5,512 bases of DNA from contig CAMLKY010000179.1 in assembly GCA_946480545.1 (NCBI GenBank), positions 1 through 5,512 of the forward strand, in the 5' to 3' direction. Source of the stretch: an uncultured Acidobacteriota bacterium (GTDB lineage: Bacteria > Acidobacteriota > Blastocatellia > Pyrinomonadales > Pyrinomonadaceae). This document shows positions 4,728 through 5,512 of this stretch, piece after piece. Numbering within the stretch: the stretch's first letter is position 1; the number at the start of each line of letters is the position of its first letter. Below the pieces are notes generated by a model, which had not been told where the DNA came from, ran no database searches, and was given only the letters and a program-made list of their open reading frames with translations. Made by a program: the position numbers and the translations under genes.

Positions 4728-5512
4728 ATGCAGGCACTTATTCTCGCGGGTGGTAAGGGAACCCGATTGAGGCCGCTGACGGTCTATACGCCCAAGCCTA
4801 TCGTTCCTGTTCTCAACCGGCCGTTGCTGCTTTATCAGGTCGACATTCTGGCGCGTGCCGGTATCACGGACATCACGCTCTCACTTAGTTATCAGCCGGA
4901 TAAGATCGAGGATCTTCTCGGTGACGGGTCCGACCACGGCGTCAGCCTGAGATTCTTGACCGAGCCCAGCCCGATGGGAACTGCCGGCGCATACAAGTTC
5001 GCCGCCGGATCGATCCGCGAGACGACCGTCGTATTCAATGGCGATATCATCACCGACGTCGATCTTGCGTCGATCATTGCGACGCATAAGCGGAGCGCCG
5101 CGGAAGCGACGATCGTGCTTGCCCCGGTCGAGGACCCCTCGAAGTTCGGGCTCGTCGAGACTACGAAGGACGGCGCGGTGCTGCGATTTCTGGAGAAGCC
5201 TTCGGCGGACGTGCTCGAGAAGCTCAAGCTCAACACCATCAATGCCGGCATATACGTACTCGAACCCAGCGTGCTGGATCTGATCCCCGAAAACGAGAAC
5301 CGGTCGTTCGAATACGATGTATTTCCGAAGCTGATCGAATCGAAGCGGCCATTTCATGCGCATGTCCTGAGCGGAGAATACTGGCGGGACCTCGGGACTC
5401 CCGCGAGCTACCTCGCGACCCACATGGATTTTCTCGAAGGCAAGATCCGGCTACCGTCGGATCACCCGCGCGCGAGCGATCTCGCACACACAGCAGACGT
5501 CGATAAGCGGTC
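4728..5512 (+). CDS. Sugar-phosphate nucleotidylyltransferase, mannose-1-phosphate guanylyltransferase-like (3' end outside window)
   Basis: The frame is open from the ATG at 4728 to the window edge: 261 complete codons and no stop. It is a Rossmann-like NTP_transferase that activates a sugar 1-phosphate with an NTP, releasing pyrophosphate, for cytoplasmic NDP-sugar synthesis. Motifs: the signature LAGGKGTRLRPLT (residues 6-18), TPKP (21-24), EPSPMGTAGA (79-88), the metal-site NGD (104-106), FGLVE (140-144), EKP (156-158), NAGIYVLEP (172-180) and YWRDLGTPASYL (218-229). The catalytic domain is complete. The last visible residues (near VDKR) look like the lead-in to a left-handed beta-helix tail, as in two-domain GDP-mannose pyrophosphorylase-like proteins of roughly 330-400 residues. 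Substrate could be mannose-1-P, glucose-1-P or another sugar; sequence alone does not decide. The start is clear because the signature begins five residues in. The region before the ATG is pyrimidine-rich with no Shine-Dalgarno. Confidence 0.92.
   Translation, partial: MQALILAGGKGTRLRPLTVYTPKPIVPVLNRPLLLYQVDILARAGITDITLSLSYQPDKIEDLLGDGSDHGVSLRFLTEPSPMGTAGAYKFAAGSIRETTVVFNGDIITDVDLASIIATHKRSAAEATIVLAPVEDPSKFGLVETTKDGAVLRFLEKPSADVLEKLKLNTINAGIYVLEPSVLDLIPENENRSFEYDVFPKLIESKRPFHAHVLSGEYWRDLGTPASYLATHMDFLEGKIRLPSDHPRASDLAHTADVDKR

Noticed and set aside
4881..5423. A 180-codon minus-strand open frame near the right edge
   Set aside because: The opposite strand encodes a nucleotidylyltransferase with every expected motif through this whole stretch, so the minus-strand frame is a shadow.

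Overview
This window looks like chromosome from a member of the Acidobacteriota, possibly the Blastocatellia/Pyrinomonadaceae. Four things suggest this: the style of the FG-GAP surface protein (49-50-residue repeats built on PVPGDYDGDGK), the MAFDK-type TPR protein, a ThiE with GVHLT in place of GVHLGQ(E/D)D, and moderately high GC. The placement is an inference from protein style and was not tested by any search. I see no RNA gene, insertion sequence, CRISPR array or prophage.

Layout. Bases 3-590 (+) are the 3' end of a large extracellular FG-GAP/VCBS-type repeat protein whose start lies outside the window. It converges on, and overlaps by 56 bp, a minus-strand cluster of four tightly packed genes. 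In transcription order these are: a 701-residue TPR protein (4492-2387); a small protein with two membrane segments (2380-2051, or starting at 2344); thiE, thiamine-phosphate synthase (2054-1401); and thiD, HMP/HMP-P kinase (1404-535). The gaps are 6 nt, then a GTGA overlap, then an ATGA overlap, so this reads as one operon with translational coupling. A 235-bp divergent intergenic region (4493-4727) carries a plausible promoter for each direction. It is followed by a sugar-phosphate nucleotidylyltransferase (4728 to the window end, +), which is cut by the edge and runs open for 261 codons.

How the genes work together. ThiD phosphorylates hydroxymethylpyrimidine to HMP-PP. ThiE joins HMP-PP to the thiazole phosphate to give thiamine phosphate. 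The two catalyse consecutive steps and are translationally coupled. The TPR protein and the small membrane protein have no obvious thiamine role, and may be along only for shared transcription. The nucleotidylyltransferase belongs to NDP-sugar supply for cell-surface polysaccharide or glycosylation.

I found no clear new system. The points most worth a second look are an exact 54-residue super-repeat in the TPR protein, a ThiE that lacks the usual second metal-site aspartate and looks partly TenI-like, a ThiD tail that reads antisense into the neighbouring gene, an uncertain start for the small membrane protein with a promoter-like TATAAT next to it, and poor Shine-Dalgarno signals throughout.
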